A DNA stretch of 64,000 nt from Craspedostauros australis. Its lineage: Eukaryota > Bacillariophyta > Bacillariophyceae > Mastogloiales > Achnanthaceae. Location of the stretch: NCBI GenBank assembly GCA_026770025.1, contig JAMXDE010000013.1, forward strand, positions 1,302,001 to 1,366,000, written 5' to 3'. The notes below the pieces were generated by a model, which saw only the letters and a program-made list of their open reading frames with translations, made no database searches and was not told the DNA's origin. Made by a program: the position numbers and the translations under genes. Shown here piece after piece: positions 32,838 through 44,000 of the stretch (positions are counted from its first letter, which is position 1; each line of letters opens with the position of its first letter).

Positions 32838-35800
32838 TCAGGTCTTGTAGGTCGGGGAAGAGGACTCGGTGTGTCCTTTCCAGAAGAGGATGGGCTTCAC
32901 GAGGGGCCAGAAGACAGCCCATGGAAGGAACTTCGTCATCACGTCGGCGACGTTCTGCGTGCCGGGGATCTTGATGAAGTAGAGGATGCCAGCGGCGACA
33001 GCGGACCGGACGCGATGGTAGGCCAGTGCGTTGTGGCGCTTGGAGAGCATGCTCTTGGGGACCGTGGAGGAGGTGATGACGGACTGATTGTCACCCAGCA
33101 TCCAGCTGGGGCCGTCGATCGGAATGCCCATTTCACGAAGGGCAAGACGGAGGGAGATGATCTGCTCTGTAGCTTGACGGGCAGCGACGAACTCGGACCC
33201 GTAGGTGGCGGTCTCAACCGTGCCTTGACGCTTGGAGAACCATTCGATGGGGGTCTGGTTGACCAGATGGAGGGCACCGGTGGCCGATCTGCCAGTGACT
33301 TGGCAGTGGAGAAGGTTGGCGTCGACGAACGTGGTGGTTCGGACGGGCTTGCCTTTCGGCTCGGGGATGTCGTCCGGAATCTCCTCAGAGGTCTTCCCGT
33401 AGACGGAGTAGATCCAGTCATGGTTGGGAACCTCGTAGTGGAGATCGAAGCGGGGAACGCAGGTGCGGAAGCGGATGGCAGCATCAGGATGCTTGCGAAG
33501 ATATCCGTAGATGCGCTTTGCGCGATCCAGATGACCTTGGCGAGGAGCTGAGCGGAAGCGTGCCAGCGTCATGACGGCGACAGAGATGTCAAACCGTCCG
33601 AGGGAGATACACCACTGGAGTGCGCCGATGAGTGACATGAACTTGCGTTTGTCGGTTTCGCTAAGTTCGGAAGAGGTGTCGAGCTCCGGACTGTCGGCCT
33701 TGTCGAGAGGGCAGCTGATCTTGCGGGGAAGCTCGCCGAACATGCGTTCGTAGTTCTCCATCATCCGCTTGATGTAGGATTGCGGGGAGAGCTTGAGAGT
33801 GCCGTCGGGATCACGGCCGAAGTCAGCACCGAGATGGTACTTGATAGGACCAACTCCCTTGAGCTGGTACCCGTACTTCGAAGAGAGGATGTCGAAGAAA
33901 GCCTTGGGATCGGCCATCGTCGCGGTTAGATCATCGACATAGACGCAGACGTACTCCCAATGGGAGTTGGCGTCACGCATCCAGACGTCGGGATCGGAGC
34001 GGCATTGGAGGAAACCCATGTCGCGAAGGGTGTCGGCGAGAGCCTCATGGAATCGGGCGCCCGATGTGCGCAGGCCGTAGAGTGCCTTGACTATCTGCAT
34101 GGTATGACCAGCGAAGTCACCGAATTCGTCGCCAGCGATGAAGCAGATGCGTTCTTGAGTGAAGGCCTCAAGATACGCATTGCCGATGTCTCCAACCCAT
34201 GTTGGAATGCCGTTGAGTTCACCGGCGAGAAGGGAGAGGCGGAGAGAGCGAAGACTGACCACACCTGCATAGGATGCATCCTTGCAGGGGTCGGTGAGAT
34301 GGCCACCAGCGACGCAGCGCGCCTTGTGGCGGAGGTCGTGCTTCACAGCGTAGACCCATTGGAGGCGGATCTTCTGGAAGCCGGAAGGGACAGGGGCGCC
34401 TTTGCCGAGAGACTTGAAGGTGTGGTACCCGAAGAGTTGGTCCATCTCCTTCTTCTCGGCATCGGCCCAGAGAGTGTTGCCGTTCTTATCGTCGAGTCGC
34501 ATCGCTTCCTTGTGGTTGCGAGGGACTTGGACGCCGAACTGGAAGGTGGGAGCGTGGTTGAAGGTCTTGGATTTGTGGACCTGGCGCTCGAGACGATGGG
34601 TGCGGATGGCGAGGCGCTTGAGGCGCTTCCAGCCAGGCTCGTCGAGCAGCTCGTGGCGGCGGCCGTAGGCAGCGCAAGAGACAGGATCATCCTGAATCAT
34701 GATGGAGAGGGGTTCGGTGGAGGTGGAGCCGTCTCCCCATTTCACGATGACATTGAAACTGGATCCCTTGTAGGAGGGAGAGGAAGATGAGAGGGGACCC
34801 TCGTGTCCGATGATGGAGTCGAACTCCCACTTGGCGTCGGGGTCGTCGTTGTGCTCCTGTTGCCGTTCGATGATGTCGGCGAGCTCAACGTAGGAGATGA
34901 GGTCATGCGTCTCCCCATCGGCCAGTGCGAGTAGCATCTTGATACGTTGGTGGTTGGCTGCGTCAAGGTCATTGACCTTTTGCACCACCTCCGCTTTGAC
35001 TTGCTGGCCATCCTTCTCGTGGATGAAGGTCATCCCAACGAGATCCTCGGGAGAGAACTTCGGGATGTGGACCTTGGCATTCCCCACTGTTTCAGGGTCT
35101 GTGCCGCGGCGGTCAGTCAGGATGGAATCGGCGAGGGAGTGTACGATGGGGTCGGAGTCAGGAGGGACGGAGATGTCGTCGTCTGGCTCCCCATTCGCCA
35201 CATTCATGGCATCAGAGCCATCGTCCTCCCCAACAATGGGGAAGGGGAAGTCCGCACGAAGATTGCGGGTGGCAGAGTCGTCGGCAGGTCGGATGGCAGA
35301 CCGAGGAAGAAGTCGTTGGGTCTCGTCGTCGAGGACCCAGAAGGTAAGATCATCGCCTTTGTGCAGGCAGGGACCGGCCCAGCGTCCACTGCGCTCCTTG
35401 GACTGACTGGGGAAGGTGGGGTTGTCAACCCGGTAGTAGACAGGCTGCCACCATCGGTAGGACAGGAACTTGGAGATGTCCGGTCGCTGTCCGAAGGCAG
35501 CTTGAAGGGGGGTGATGGAGCCAGCGGTGACCTGCGCGATGTGGTTGAAGAGATCAACCACATAGAGCGTGCAGATCAGCCAGAAGCGGTCGGGAGTACC
35601 CGTGCGATCCATCACACCGTTGGTTGTGCGTTTGATATCCTGGATCCGGCGTTCCGCGCCGTTCTGATGCTGGTGTTCCGGCTCACTCTGGTGATCACGG
35701 ATGTGATACTGCCGGAGGATCTCCATAACCTTGTTACCGATCTGCGCCTTGGCGTTGTCGGACATCAGTAGGTCAGGAGCCCCGTGGCGCCGGATGAAGT

Positions 35801-38432
35801 CACGGAGAGTGTCGGAGATGCGGCTCTCGGATGGCATGGGAAAGCCGGCCGTGAACCGAGAGTCGAGGGCGACGTACACCTGAAGCATGGTGCAGCCGCC
35901 ATGGCCGGGAACCCCGTCGTCGTGAGCAGGGGTATCGGAGAAGAGCGTATCCATCGCAACCGTCTCATGGAGACGGTCGACGTTGGCCGCTGGGAACCGA
36001 GACTTGAAATGCTTGCGCATGGAGAAGCGCTCGGCGGTACGGTACCACTGGGAGGTGCACCGAAGAGTGTCGCGAACGCGACGAGCTGGTATCCAGCCGA
36101 AGTGGGGTCGGAGAGCCTCGTAGTCGGCAGGCTTGCGAGTGGCAATGATGCTGCCCGGGTTGTCAGCGATGTCGGCTTGGCGAGCACCAGTGTAGGCCGT
36201 GAGAACGGTAGAGTTGTTCTCGCGGCGCTGGAGTGCTGCGGCGTCATCATCGTCGACGTCGTCGAGGTTCATCTCCTGGTCGAGGGAAGAAGGGTCCCAT
36301 TCGTCGTCCGCTGTGAAGTCAACATGCGGATACTTGTCGAGTTCAGAGCGGGTGGGCTTGGCCATGTCCATGTAGGACAGGCCTTGCCGGACAGCCAGTG
36401 GGATGATGTGGCCTCCTGGTGTGATGATGGTCTGGCGACCTCCAGGGAGATTCCGTGGGCGTTCGTTGACATCCATTCCGAAGGCACCAAGCTGGTTGGA
36501 TGAATGGATGGTCTTGCCCTTTCCGTAGAGCGCATATTGGTGGAATTTACCAATGATGGGCCCTTCGGTGGTCTGGATGAGACCAGCAACCGTACCGATG
36601 TCGAGGTTGGCGATGGCAGAGTCACCAATGCCACTGACGTCGGCGGTGTGTCCTGTCTTGCAGAGAACGAGGACGTCATCGCCGGCCAGGCCACCATTGG
36701 CACCGCTGTCGACGAGAGAGCCAGAGTGGTCCTTGACAAGCTTGTTGAAGCTGTACCGGACCACCGTGGAGTTGGCAAGGCGCCAGGTCTGGCCCTTGTA
36801 GACCAGTTGAGGAGTATCGTCAGACGAAGAGGTGGACTTGGTCTGTGCGAGAAGGCGATCGATGGCAGTGGACTGGTCACTGGCCTTGGAAGAGTCCGTG
36901 TTACCAGCGGATGGAGTTGCGGAAGGAGTGTCGGTGGTGCCCGAAGATGTGGCAGCGTTGTTGGCAGCTCGGTGGGAGTCAGCCTTGCCCTTGCCCTTGT
37001 TCTTGCGCCACTTTCCCTTTGCCTCAAGGAAAGCCTTACGCTGATCCTTGGACATCTCACGCCATTCATCATTGGGGATGGAACGACGATCGTCCTTGGC
37101 ATAGTCCTTGCCATTTCCCTTGCCAGCAGAGCCGCCGGTCTTGGCGTTGTTGACCTTGCGCCGAGATGTGGTGCGAGGCTGGTTGGCATCGAGGGATTGT
37201 GCCTCATCTCGAACGAACTCAAGGAGGTCTTCGAAGGAGACACCAACCTTGATGAAGCCGCGAGATTGCTTGTGACGTTGACGGGAGTTGGACTTCACGT
37301 TGGTGTAGGCCCGAGTCAAGTCGACATCGGGACCGATGGCGGTGCGCAACCATTGCTGCTTGACCGCCTCATCGACACATGCATCATCGAGCTCTTCGAT
37401 GTCATCGAGCTTGGTTTCCCAGGCATCGAGGAATTGCTCGCGGGTCTTGGTCCAAGTCTGGTCCAGACGGAAGGCGACAATGGTGTCTCTGTATTTGATG
37501 GACAGAGTCTCACCGACGACGCCACTGGTGTAGCTGTCAACGAGGTCGGCGTAGGCCGCACGGCCATCGCAGGACTTCTTGTAGGCACGGATGATGCGCC
37601 GACTCTTGGAAGTCTTGACATGCTCAGTGAGCACGGCGAAGAGGTAGCGATTCTGGCTCGCGAAGAAGGCCTCGTCCTTGGGTGCTGGCATGAAGTCCAT
37701 GTCAAGATGGTGGTTGAGTCCATGAGAGAAGGAGAGAGTCTCGAAGGTCCGCATGAAGGTGAGGAAGTGCTTGTCGTCCTTCAGTGTTGGGAGCGACAGG
37801 CTCTCTCGCTTGGTTGCCTTGCTGAACTCCTTGACGTAGTCAGCCGGTAGCTCCATGGCATGGACACCTTGGAAGTTGGAAGAGGGTGCCATGGATGGAG
37901 TCACAGGTGGTTGCGGGAAGGCAGGATCAGGCACCGAAGCCGAAGGTTCGAATCCGAAGTTCACATGCGGAGGTTCTTCGGCCACAGGACGGAATGCGGA
38001 TGCCGGAGTGGTGTGGTTGCCCATGCCCATGCCCATGCCAATTGGGGATGGCACAGGTGTGCTTGCAGTCGAATGCGAGCGCGAAGAAGGAAGAGAAGGG
38101 TTGCTCTGCTCAGCCGTGAACGCCATGAAGGTAGCGCGATCAAGCTCGTTCCAGGTATCGTCATCCAGAATGGACTGGGTGAGGTACCACTTGCCGAGGT
38201 TCAGGATCTTGCGGATGTGGTTGATGCCGAGGGATGCGGTGAAAGGCTCGCCATCATCGGTGTTGCCACTGAGATGGAAGCTGCGAAGGTCATCCTCAGT
38301 GAGAGAGACGAGGTCGAGAGGGCTGATGATGTCCTCATGAGCGATGATATCGCGAGGAGTTGAGTCGGAAGGGATGCCGATGACACCGAGGATATGATCC
38401 AAGGTGGCGAGGTCCGTCTCAGCAGTCGTCAT
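32838..38432 (-). CDS. Copia Gag-Pol polyprotein
   Basis: One reading frame of 1,864 residues with an ATG at 38432. Gag-like N-terminal region to about residue 500, protease DSGA site near 574, integrase core from about 820 (AMDTLFSD, then LLMSDNAKAQ and the NGAERRIQD block), reverse transcriptase with YVDD near 1499, and RNase H at about 1640-1790 (FVDANLLHC, SEFVAA, GDNQS). Gag and Pol share one frame, as in many copia elements. The nearest group is probably diatom CoDi; the exact clade was not determined. Confidence 0.92.
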   Translation of the reverse strand: MTTAETDLATLDHILGVIGIPSDSTPRDIIAHEDIISPLDLVSLTEDDLRSFHLSGNTDDGEPFTASLGINHIRKILNLGKWYLTQSILDDDTWNELDRATFMAFTAEQSNPSLPSSRSHSTASTPVPSPIGMGMGMGNHTTPASAFRPVAEEPPHVNFGFEPSASVPDPAFPQPPVTPSMAPSSNFQGVHAMELPADYVKEFSKATKRESLSLPTLKDDKHFLTFMRTFETLSFSHGLNHHLDMDFMPAPKDEAFFASQNRYLFAVLTEHVKTSKSRRIIRAYKKSCDGRAAYADLVDSYTSGVVGETLSIKYRDTIVAFRLDQTWTKTREQFLDAWETKLDDIEELDDACVDEAVKQQWLRTAIGPDVDLTRAYTNVKSNSRQRHKQSRGFIKVGVSFEDLLEFVRDEAQSLDANQPRTTSRRKVNNAKTGGSAGKGNGKDYAKDDRRSIPNDEWREMSKDQRKAFLEAKGKWRKNKGKGKADSHRAANNAATSSGTTDTPSATPSAGNTDSSKASDQSTAIDRLLAQTKSTSSSDDTPQLVYKGQTWRLANSTVVRYSFNKLVKDHSGSLVDSGANGGLAGDDVLVLCKTGHTADVSGIGDSAIANLDIGTVAGLIQTTEGPIIGKFHQYALYGKGKTIHSSNQLGAFGMDVNERPRNLPGGRQTIITPGGHIIPLAVRQGLSYMDMAKPTRSELDKYPHVDFTADDEWDPSSLDQEMNLDDVDDDDAAALQRRENNSTVLTAYTGARQADIADNPGSIIATRKPADYEALRPHFGWIPARRVRDTLRCTSQWYRTAERFSMRKHFKSRFPAANVDRLHETVAMDTLFSDTPAHDDGVPGHGGCTMLQVYVALDSRFTAGFPMPSESRISDTLRDFIRRHGAPDLLMSDNAKAQIGNKVMEILRQYHIRDHQSEPEHQHQNGAERRIQDIKRTTNGVMDRTGTPDRFWLICTLYVVDLFNHIAQVTAGSITPLQAAFGQRPDISKFLSYRWWQPVYYRVDNPTFPSQSKERSGRWAGPCLHKGDDLTFWVLDDETQRLLPRSAIRPADDSATRNLRADFPFPIVGEDDGSDAMNVANGEPDDDISVPPDSDPIVHSLADSILTDRRGTDPETVGNAKVHIPKFSPEDLVGMTFIHEKDGQQVKAEVVQKVNDLDAANHQRIKMLLALADGETHDLISYVELADIIERQQEHNDDPDAKWEFDSIIGHEGPLSSSSPSYKGSSFNVIVKWGDGSTSTEPLSIMIQDDPVSCAAYGRRHELLDEPGWKRLKRLAIRTHRLERQVHKSKTFNHAPTFQFGVQVPRNHKEAMRLDDKNGNTLWADAEKKEMDQLFGYHTFKSLGKGAPVPSGFQKIRLQWVYAVKHDLRHKARCVAGGHLTDPCKDASYAGVVSLRSLRLSLLAGELNGIPTWVGDIGNAYLEAFTQERICFIAGDEFGDFAGHTMQIVKALYGLRTSGARFHEALADTLRDMGFLQCRSDPDVWMRDANSHWEYVCVYVDDLTATMADPKAFFDILSSKYGYQLKGVGPIKYHLGADFGRDPDGTLKLSPQSYIKRMMENYERMFGELPRKISCPLDKADSPELDTSSELSETDKRKFMSLIGALQWCISLGRFDISVAVMTLARFRSAPRQGHLDRAKRIYGYLRKHPDAAIRFRTCVPRFDLHYEVPNHDWIYSVYGKTSEEIPDDIPEPKGKPVRTTTFVDANLLHCQVTGRSATGALHLVNQTPIEWFSKRQGTVETATYGSEFVAARQATEQIISLRLALREMGIPIDGPSWMLGDNQSVITSSTVPKSMLSKRHNALAYHRVRSAVAAGILYFIKIPGTQNVADVMTKFLPWAVFWPLVKPILFWKGHTESSSPTYKT

Positions 38433-38752
38433 GATGAGCGATGGATGGATGGAGAGAGCGGATGCGGATGCTGGAGGCTGAAGGATAGCTGAGGCTGGAG
38501 TGCACTGACTGAATCGTCTTCTGGTGCGGGAGGGTGCTGCAGGAAGTCTTGGATGGCTGAGTGGGAAGGCCCGAACTCAGCAGAGGGACCGAAAGGAGGG
38601 CGTTCTGCGGATGCAAGAAAGCCGAAGGGAAGCCGAAATCACGTCGTCACGTGATGGAAGGTGAAGGGATCGCTCGTGGGTGAACGAGGGATGAAGGATG
38701 GATGGATTGTCACGCAATCAATTCAGTAGGTGAAAGCTTGCGACTGTTAATC

Positions 38753-39382
38753 TGTTAGAACGTAATCGTAGATGGGTTTGAAGATACCGCACCGAGAACG
38801 TAGAGTGATCAAGTCGTTGTTGTTGGTGAGGAGAGTGTTGGTTTACTGTGTTATTCGTATGGTAGTTGGAATGCTGTCGAGCTCACAAGATTGTCTTCTT
38901 GGAACTGTGAGCATGAGAGAGGCATGACATGATCTCATGCAATTGCAAGTAAAAATAACACGGAGACAACACGACAAATGTGCGTGTTACTGCGTGAAGA
39001 TGAGGTGCAAAAGTCAATGAACAAAACACCGCGATAGCCCGTGTTGTAAATTACGTCTTCTCACGATGTTGCTAGTAGTACGATCACACGATTGATCGTA
39101 TTCACTTGAGAAGGTCAGGGCAAGATTCGCACGTGTCACACCCAAGATCCAAGTCTGTCCTGATTGGGCAGATTGGCTCATCTTGGCAAGAAATCAATTT
39201 CCACGACATTTTTGGATCTGTGATTGAGGGAAAACGATTCTTGCGACGCGAAATGCGACACAAATCTGACACAACGGATTTTCGACCAAAATTTCCGTTC
39301 GGAACGGAAAAGGTAAGAAAAGTGAAGATTTCTGATTGGTCGACGGGTGTCGCTATTGTTAGAGATTTAGCGTGCGCTAATA
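38753..39382 (-). repeat. 5' LTR of the copia element
   Basis: 630 bases, paired with 32184-32813. It is followed on the plus side by the GAGGG target duplication and then by the resumed cyclase/PDE exon. Being the 5' LTR in element orientation, it should carry the element promoter, pointing away from the PDE fragment. Confidence 0.93.
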
Positions 39383-39387
39383 GAGGG
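39383..39387. repeat. Target site duplication GAGGG, right
   Basis: Second copy of the 5-base duplication flanking the copia element. Confidence 0.9.
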
Positions 39388-40511
39388 AGCAGGCGCAAGG
39401 CCCCGCCGAGGTCAGCTCTGTCGTTGTCGAAGAGCTCCGAGCGTACGTGACAGAAGTCGCGGGCTTGTACCGCAAGAATCCGTTCCACAGCTTCGAGCAT
39501 GCAAGTCATGTCACCATGTCCGTCATCAAGCTCATGACACGCATCGTGGCCCCTTCGGATCTCGATCTTGGCAGCACCGCAAGGGAGAAAACCATTCACG
39601 AAGGCGACGAGAATGCCGCAGACAAGGGCAGATTGCAAAAGGAGGCATCTTCGTTGCACGATCACACCTACGGAATCACATCCGATCCGCTGACGCAGTT
39701 TGCGTGCGCCTTCACTGCACTCATCCACGACGTCGATCACACCGGCGTTCCCAACCAGCAGCTCATCAGCGAGAATCCAAGGCTTGCGGCCATCTACAAG
39801 AACAGGAGCGTTGCGGAACAAAACTCGCTCAGCCTCTCATGGGATCTCCTCATGGATGAACGCTTCGAGAACCTGCGCAACACCATCTTCTCCACCAAGG
39901 CCGAGCTCTGCCGTTTCCGAGAGCTTGTGGTGAACGCTGTCATGGCCACAGACATCGTCGACAAGGACCTCAAGGTCCTCCGCAACGAGCGCTGGAACAA
40001 GGCATTCGAGACTACGGACAACAGCAGCAACAGCAACAACAACGATGTTGGCAACGTTACTGCCGACAGCAGCAGGAAAGGTCGATCGGTCAGTGCGAAA
40101 CGCGCAACTCGTGATGGTGTCAACCGCAAGGCGACCATCGTGATCGAGCATCTCATCCAGGCCTCGGATGTTGCTCACACCATGCAGCATTGGCACGTGT
40201 ACCGCAAGTGGAACGAGCGGTTGTTCCACGAGCTCTACGCTGCCTACCGAAGCGGACGAGCAGGCAGCAACCCAGCAGACTTCTGGGCGAAGGGCGAGGT
40301 GATGTTCTTTGACCATTACGTCATCCCGCTGGCGAAGAAGCTGAAGAACTGTGGAGTCTTCGGTGTATCGAGTGATGAATACCTGAACTACGCCATCAGC
40401 AACAGGCAAGAGTGGATCGAGAAGGGTGACACGATCGTTGCGGACATGGTGAGCAAGCTGAGTGACCAGTTCGAGGCCAGCAGCACGGATACGGAGGCAG
40501 AGAGTGAGTGA

Positions 40512-41076
40512 GCGAGTGAGTGACACGCGATATCGCAGAACAGATGCAGAGTTACACATCTGGAAATTGCCAAAGAGGGATTCAATGACCAGAAACGTCG
40601 ACGCAAACGGTGATCGTGGATGATACATAACGTAGAGTAAAGAGTTGCGTTACATCCTCTCAATGATTCCATCGTTACTTCCCTGCCAACACTCATAATC
40701 GTACCCGTGCCCATCGCGAAGATGTCACAAGCGCCGACGCAAAGATTCATTGCTGGTCTCGTGGTCCAGAGAGCGTGCTCTACCATGGAGAGCTCCACTC
40801 ACAGAGTTGTTGGCTGAAACCAATCGAAACTACTCTACACCGACATGCTTCCTACCGTCTGCTTGGACAAATCAGTGAAACAGATCCAACAGATTGCCGT
40901 ACTAGTATGGGGAATTTTAAATGGAGTTTAACTATTCTGCGTATTTGTGCCATACGTTGCCACACTGCGCTACGCTGTTGTTGTGCATGATTTGGCTTCA
41001 TTTGCGGCAGTGATCACGATGATGGTCATATCCATGTCCACATGGAGATTCTGACATGGGACATTGGTGGCAGTAT
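40512..41076. other. Convergent intergenic region
   Basis: Between the end of copy B and the stop of the giant gene. The first bases after the stop resemble the matching region after copy A for only a few tens of bases. No gene is seen. Confidence 0.5.
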
Positions 41077-44000
41077 CTATCTGCCAGCTGGAGGAGGGAC
41101 ACAGGCGGTCTTGCTAGGTTGGGGGCATGCCAATGTGTCGTCAGGAAGCAAGAACATTTCCTGTGGCTTTGGACTGCAACTTTTCTCTTCGCTGTCTTCG
41201 GACATGCAGTTGTTGCATGCATTGTCTGCTTGACAGACTCTATCCCGGAGCTCGATGTCGGAATCAAAGTAAGGCGAGTTGCCCAGGTTGAAACAGGAAT
41301 GGTTGCCCTGGCAAGTTTCTTCACCAATCGTGATGTCGCCATGCAATTGATCGGCATATGCGCTGATGAGTTGGCATGCGCTTGTCTCCATGCACGAAGA
41401 CTTGCCAATGCGAATACTCGATGAGCGATTAGCTGTGGGCTGCGATGGTGCAGAGCCGATCCATGCGCAGGAGCTCATGCCAACGCACGATCCTGGCGCG
41501 ATGAGCAGATCGCCTCTTGTGTTCCTGCCTGTCAGCCAGCACGAGTCTGGCCCTGTGCATGAGTTAGGCCCGATCGATGTCATCGCTGTTGGCTGCGGAT
41601 GGGAATTGGCATTGGCGCAGCTGAAGGTATCAGTGCAGCTGCTCTGGAGCACGATGCTGTTTTCAGCAATACCAAAACAGCTCCATGTCCCAGTGCAGCT
41701 ATCCATGCCAATAGTTATGACACCACTCCATTCGCATGATTGTGGGGAGGAACAGCAAGAAGCCCCAGCCTTGTTGCATTGCTCAGAAACTTGGTCCGAT
41801 GTTCCCGTGAGAAAATCGCCAGCCACTGATGAGGCATCAAGGAGTTGCTGGAGGCGATCATCGTCATTCACAACGACATCAAATCTGGCCAGAGGATCAT
41901 CGCTACATGCGAAGAAATCCTGTAAGCTTGGCTTTGCCTCGAGAGCAGCCTTGAGGGTGGAACAGCCAAACCCTGGAACGTCGATATCGTCCTCATCCTC
42001 TCTGTCCATCGAAGATGACGTCGAACCACTTGTAGTGGTTGAGAGGTTCTGGGTGTTGCCGAGGCTTTTCGATGACTTCACGCTCTTTGTTCTTCTGTTG
42101 GATCCATGTCGGAGGTTTGAAGATTGGGCTTGCGAAGACGCTATTTCGCACGAGATAGAGGCCATGAATGCTTCCCGATCGCAGCTGTTGATGTCTATGA
42201 CGTCGCCAGCGACCGAAGGGACCATCGACGACGAAAGCGAAGGCGCGACTGTTGGGGGAGCCGTCACTGTTGGAGCAGTCGTCACTGTTGGCGATGTCGG
42301 TGCCGAAGGTGTGGCAGCCATCGGAGATCCGGATGGACCCTCGCCTACACTGTCGGGATCCACACATGCAGCCGTGTCTGGGGTTGGACACGATGCGGTG
42401 CCATCGCCGAGATAGAACATCTCCAAAGGCTTGGCCTTGCATGTGGTCTCGACCGTAGAACCAGTGATGCATCCCGAGCACGCCCAATCACCTCCACACA
42501 CGTTGTTGCCAAGCTCCAGATCTGAGTCGAACACGGGAGAAGCCCCCATCGTCAGACACGAGCTGATTCCTTGGCAGGTGTTGTCGCCGAGGATCACATC
42601 TCCGCTCACCTGTCCATCATGAGACTTCATCATGCGGCATGCGCTGGATGCTGTGCATGAGGATCTGCCGATCTGGACGCTGGACAGACGCGGGGTGGGA
42701 AGGTCGGGCGTCTCGCGAGCACCCACGGACTGGCAGGATCTGCCTCCTGTGCACGATCCCTGCTCGATGAGCAGATCACCTCTGGTGTTGGAGGCGGCCA
42801 AGAAACAGGACGATTCCCCGGTGCAGGAGTTTGGTCCCACGGAGGTCAGGGATCCGCTGTCGCTGCCCGATCCACCAGCGTCCGATCCGAAGTTCAGCTG
42901 GTAGCAGCTCCATGGGGTGGTGCAGCTGTTGTGGAGGATGATGGACCCTCGTGAGATTTCGTTGCAGGACCACACGCTGGTGCAGCTGGTGGATGCGATG
43001 GTGGCGATGCCGTCCCACTGACATGCACTGAAGGTGACGCAGCAGGCGACACCCGCATCCTTGCACATATCTGTGACCTCCTGGGATGTGCCCGTGAAGA
43101 GCCTGTCCGATGTGGATGATGCCTCCAAGAGTTGTCTGAGTCTGTTGGGGTCGGCCTTGATGGTATTGAAGAGCGCCATGGGATTGGCATGGCATGCGAA
43201 GTAGCTCTGCAGATCCGGACTGGCCAGGAGAGCGGAGCGGAGGCTGAGGCAGCCGGCGTCGGCGTCGGAGTCTGTGGTGTTGGTGGCGGTGATGGTGCAA
43301 TTGATGGATGTCATGAAGGCACCCCTGTCGCATGTGCTGCCACCTATCGCGGTGGGTGTTGGAGCAGCCGTCACTGTTGGGGCAGCCGTCACTGTTGGAG
43401 CAGTCGTCACTGTTGGCGATGTCGGTGCCGAAGGTGTGGCAGCCATCGGAGATCCGGATGGACCCTCGCCTACACTGTCGGGATCCACACATGCAGCCGT
43501 GTCTGGGGTTGGACACGATGCGGTGCCATCGCCGAGATAGAACATCTCCAAAGGCTTGGCCTTGCATGTGGTCTCGACCGTAGAACCAGTGATGCATCCC
43601 GAGCACGCCCAATCACCTCCACACACGTTGTTGCCAAGCTCCAGATCTGAGTCGAACACGGGAGAAGCCCCCATCGTCAGACACGAGCTGATTCCTTGGC
43701 AGGTGTTGTCGCCGAGGATCACATCTCCGCTCACCTGTCCATCATGAGACTTCATCATGCGGCATGCGCTGGATGCTGTGCATGAGGATCTGCCGATCTG
43801 GACGCTGGACAGACGCGGGGTGGGAAGGTCGGGCGTCTCGCGAGCACCCACGGACTGGCAGGATCTGCCTCCTGTGCACGATCCCTGCTCGATGAGCAGA
43901 TCACCTCTGGTGTTGGAGGCGGCCAAGAAACAGGACGATTCCCCGGTGCAGGAGTTTGGTCCCACGGAGGTCAGGGATCCGCTGTCGCTGCCCGATCCAC

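Larger units (their letters stand above)
32184..39382 (-). mobile_element. Ty1/copia (CoDi-type) LTR retrotransposon, apparently whole
   Basis: A 7.2-kb element on the minus strand has two 630-base LTRs, one long Gag-Pol reading frame and a GAGGG target duplication. It lies inside exon 3 of cyclase/PDE copy B. By eye the LTRs show no difference, so the insertion is very recent. Internal order is Gag, protease, integrase, reverse transcriptase, RNase H, which defines copia rather than gypsy. A purine run (GGGGAG) directly precedes the 3' LTR in element orientation. The element looks whole, with no breaks seen. The element-sense LTR runs TATTAG...CTAACA, so its first dinucleotide differs from the usual TG. 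Confidence 0.93.
29311..40511 (+). pseudogene. Receptor-type cyclase/PDE, copy B, split by a copia insertion
   Basis: This host gene has the same exon plan as copy A: exon 1 29311-29562, exon 2 29756-30697 and exon 3 from 30944, with the same splice sites and phases. Exon 3 is interrupted after 32183 by the retroelement and resumes at 39388 (after the 39383-39387 target duplication) to the stop at 40511. The 5' part codes for both membrane helices, the ectodomain and a whole cyclase domain (FADITGF, VETVGDCY, FQLFGDT kept). In the present sequence that frame ends at 32212, inside the LTR, so a product would keep the cyclase and lose the PDE. The 3' part holds the PDE motifs NPFHSFEH, HDVDHTGVPN and SDVAHTMQHW, but its first ATG lies after the first metal-site His. 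The ectodomain differs from copy A at about 68 of 314 residues; the cyclase is almost identical. The insertion may be heterozygous or strain-specific. Confidence 0.85.

Noticed and set aside
37940-37960. GGTTCGAATCC-like tRNA T-loop
   Set aside because: It lies inside the copia coding region and no surrounding cloverleaf could be made out.
39447-40511. Separate PDE gene downstream of the copia element
   Set aside because: It has no ATG before the first PDE metal-site motif and aligns directly to the 3' part of exon 3 of copy A; it is the split half of copy B.
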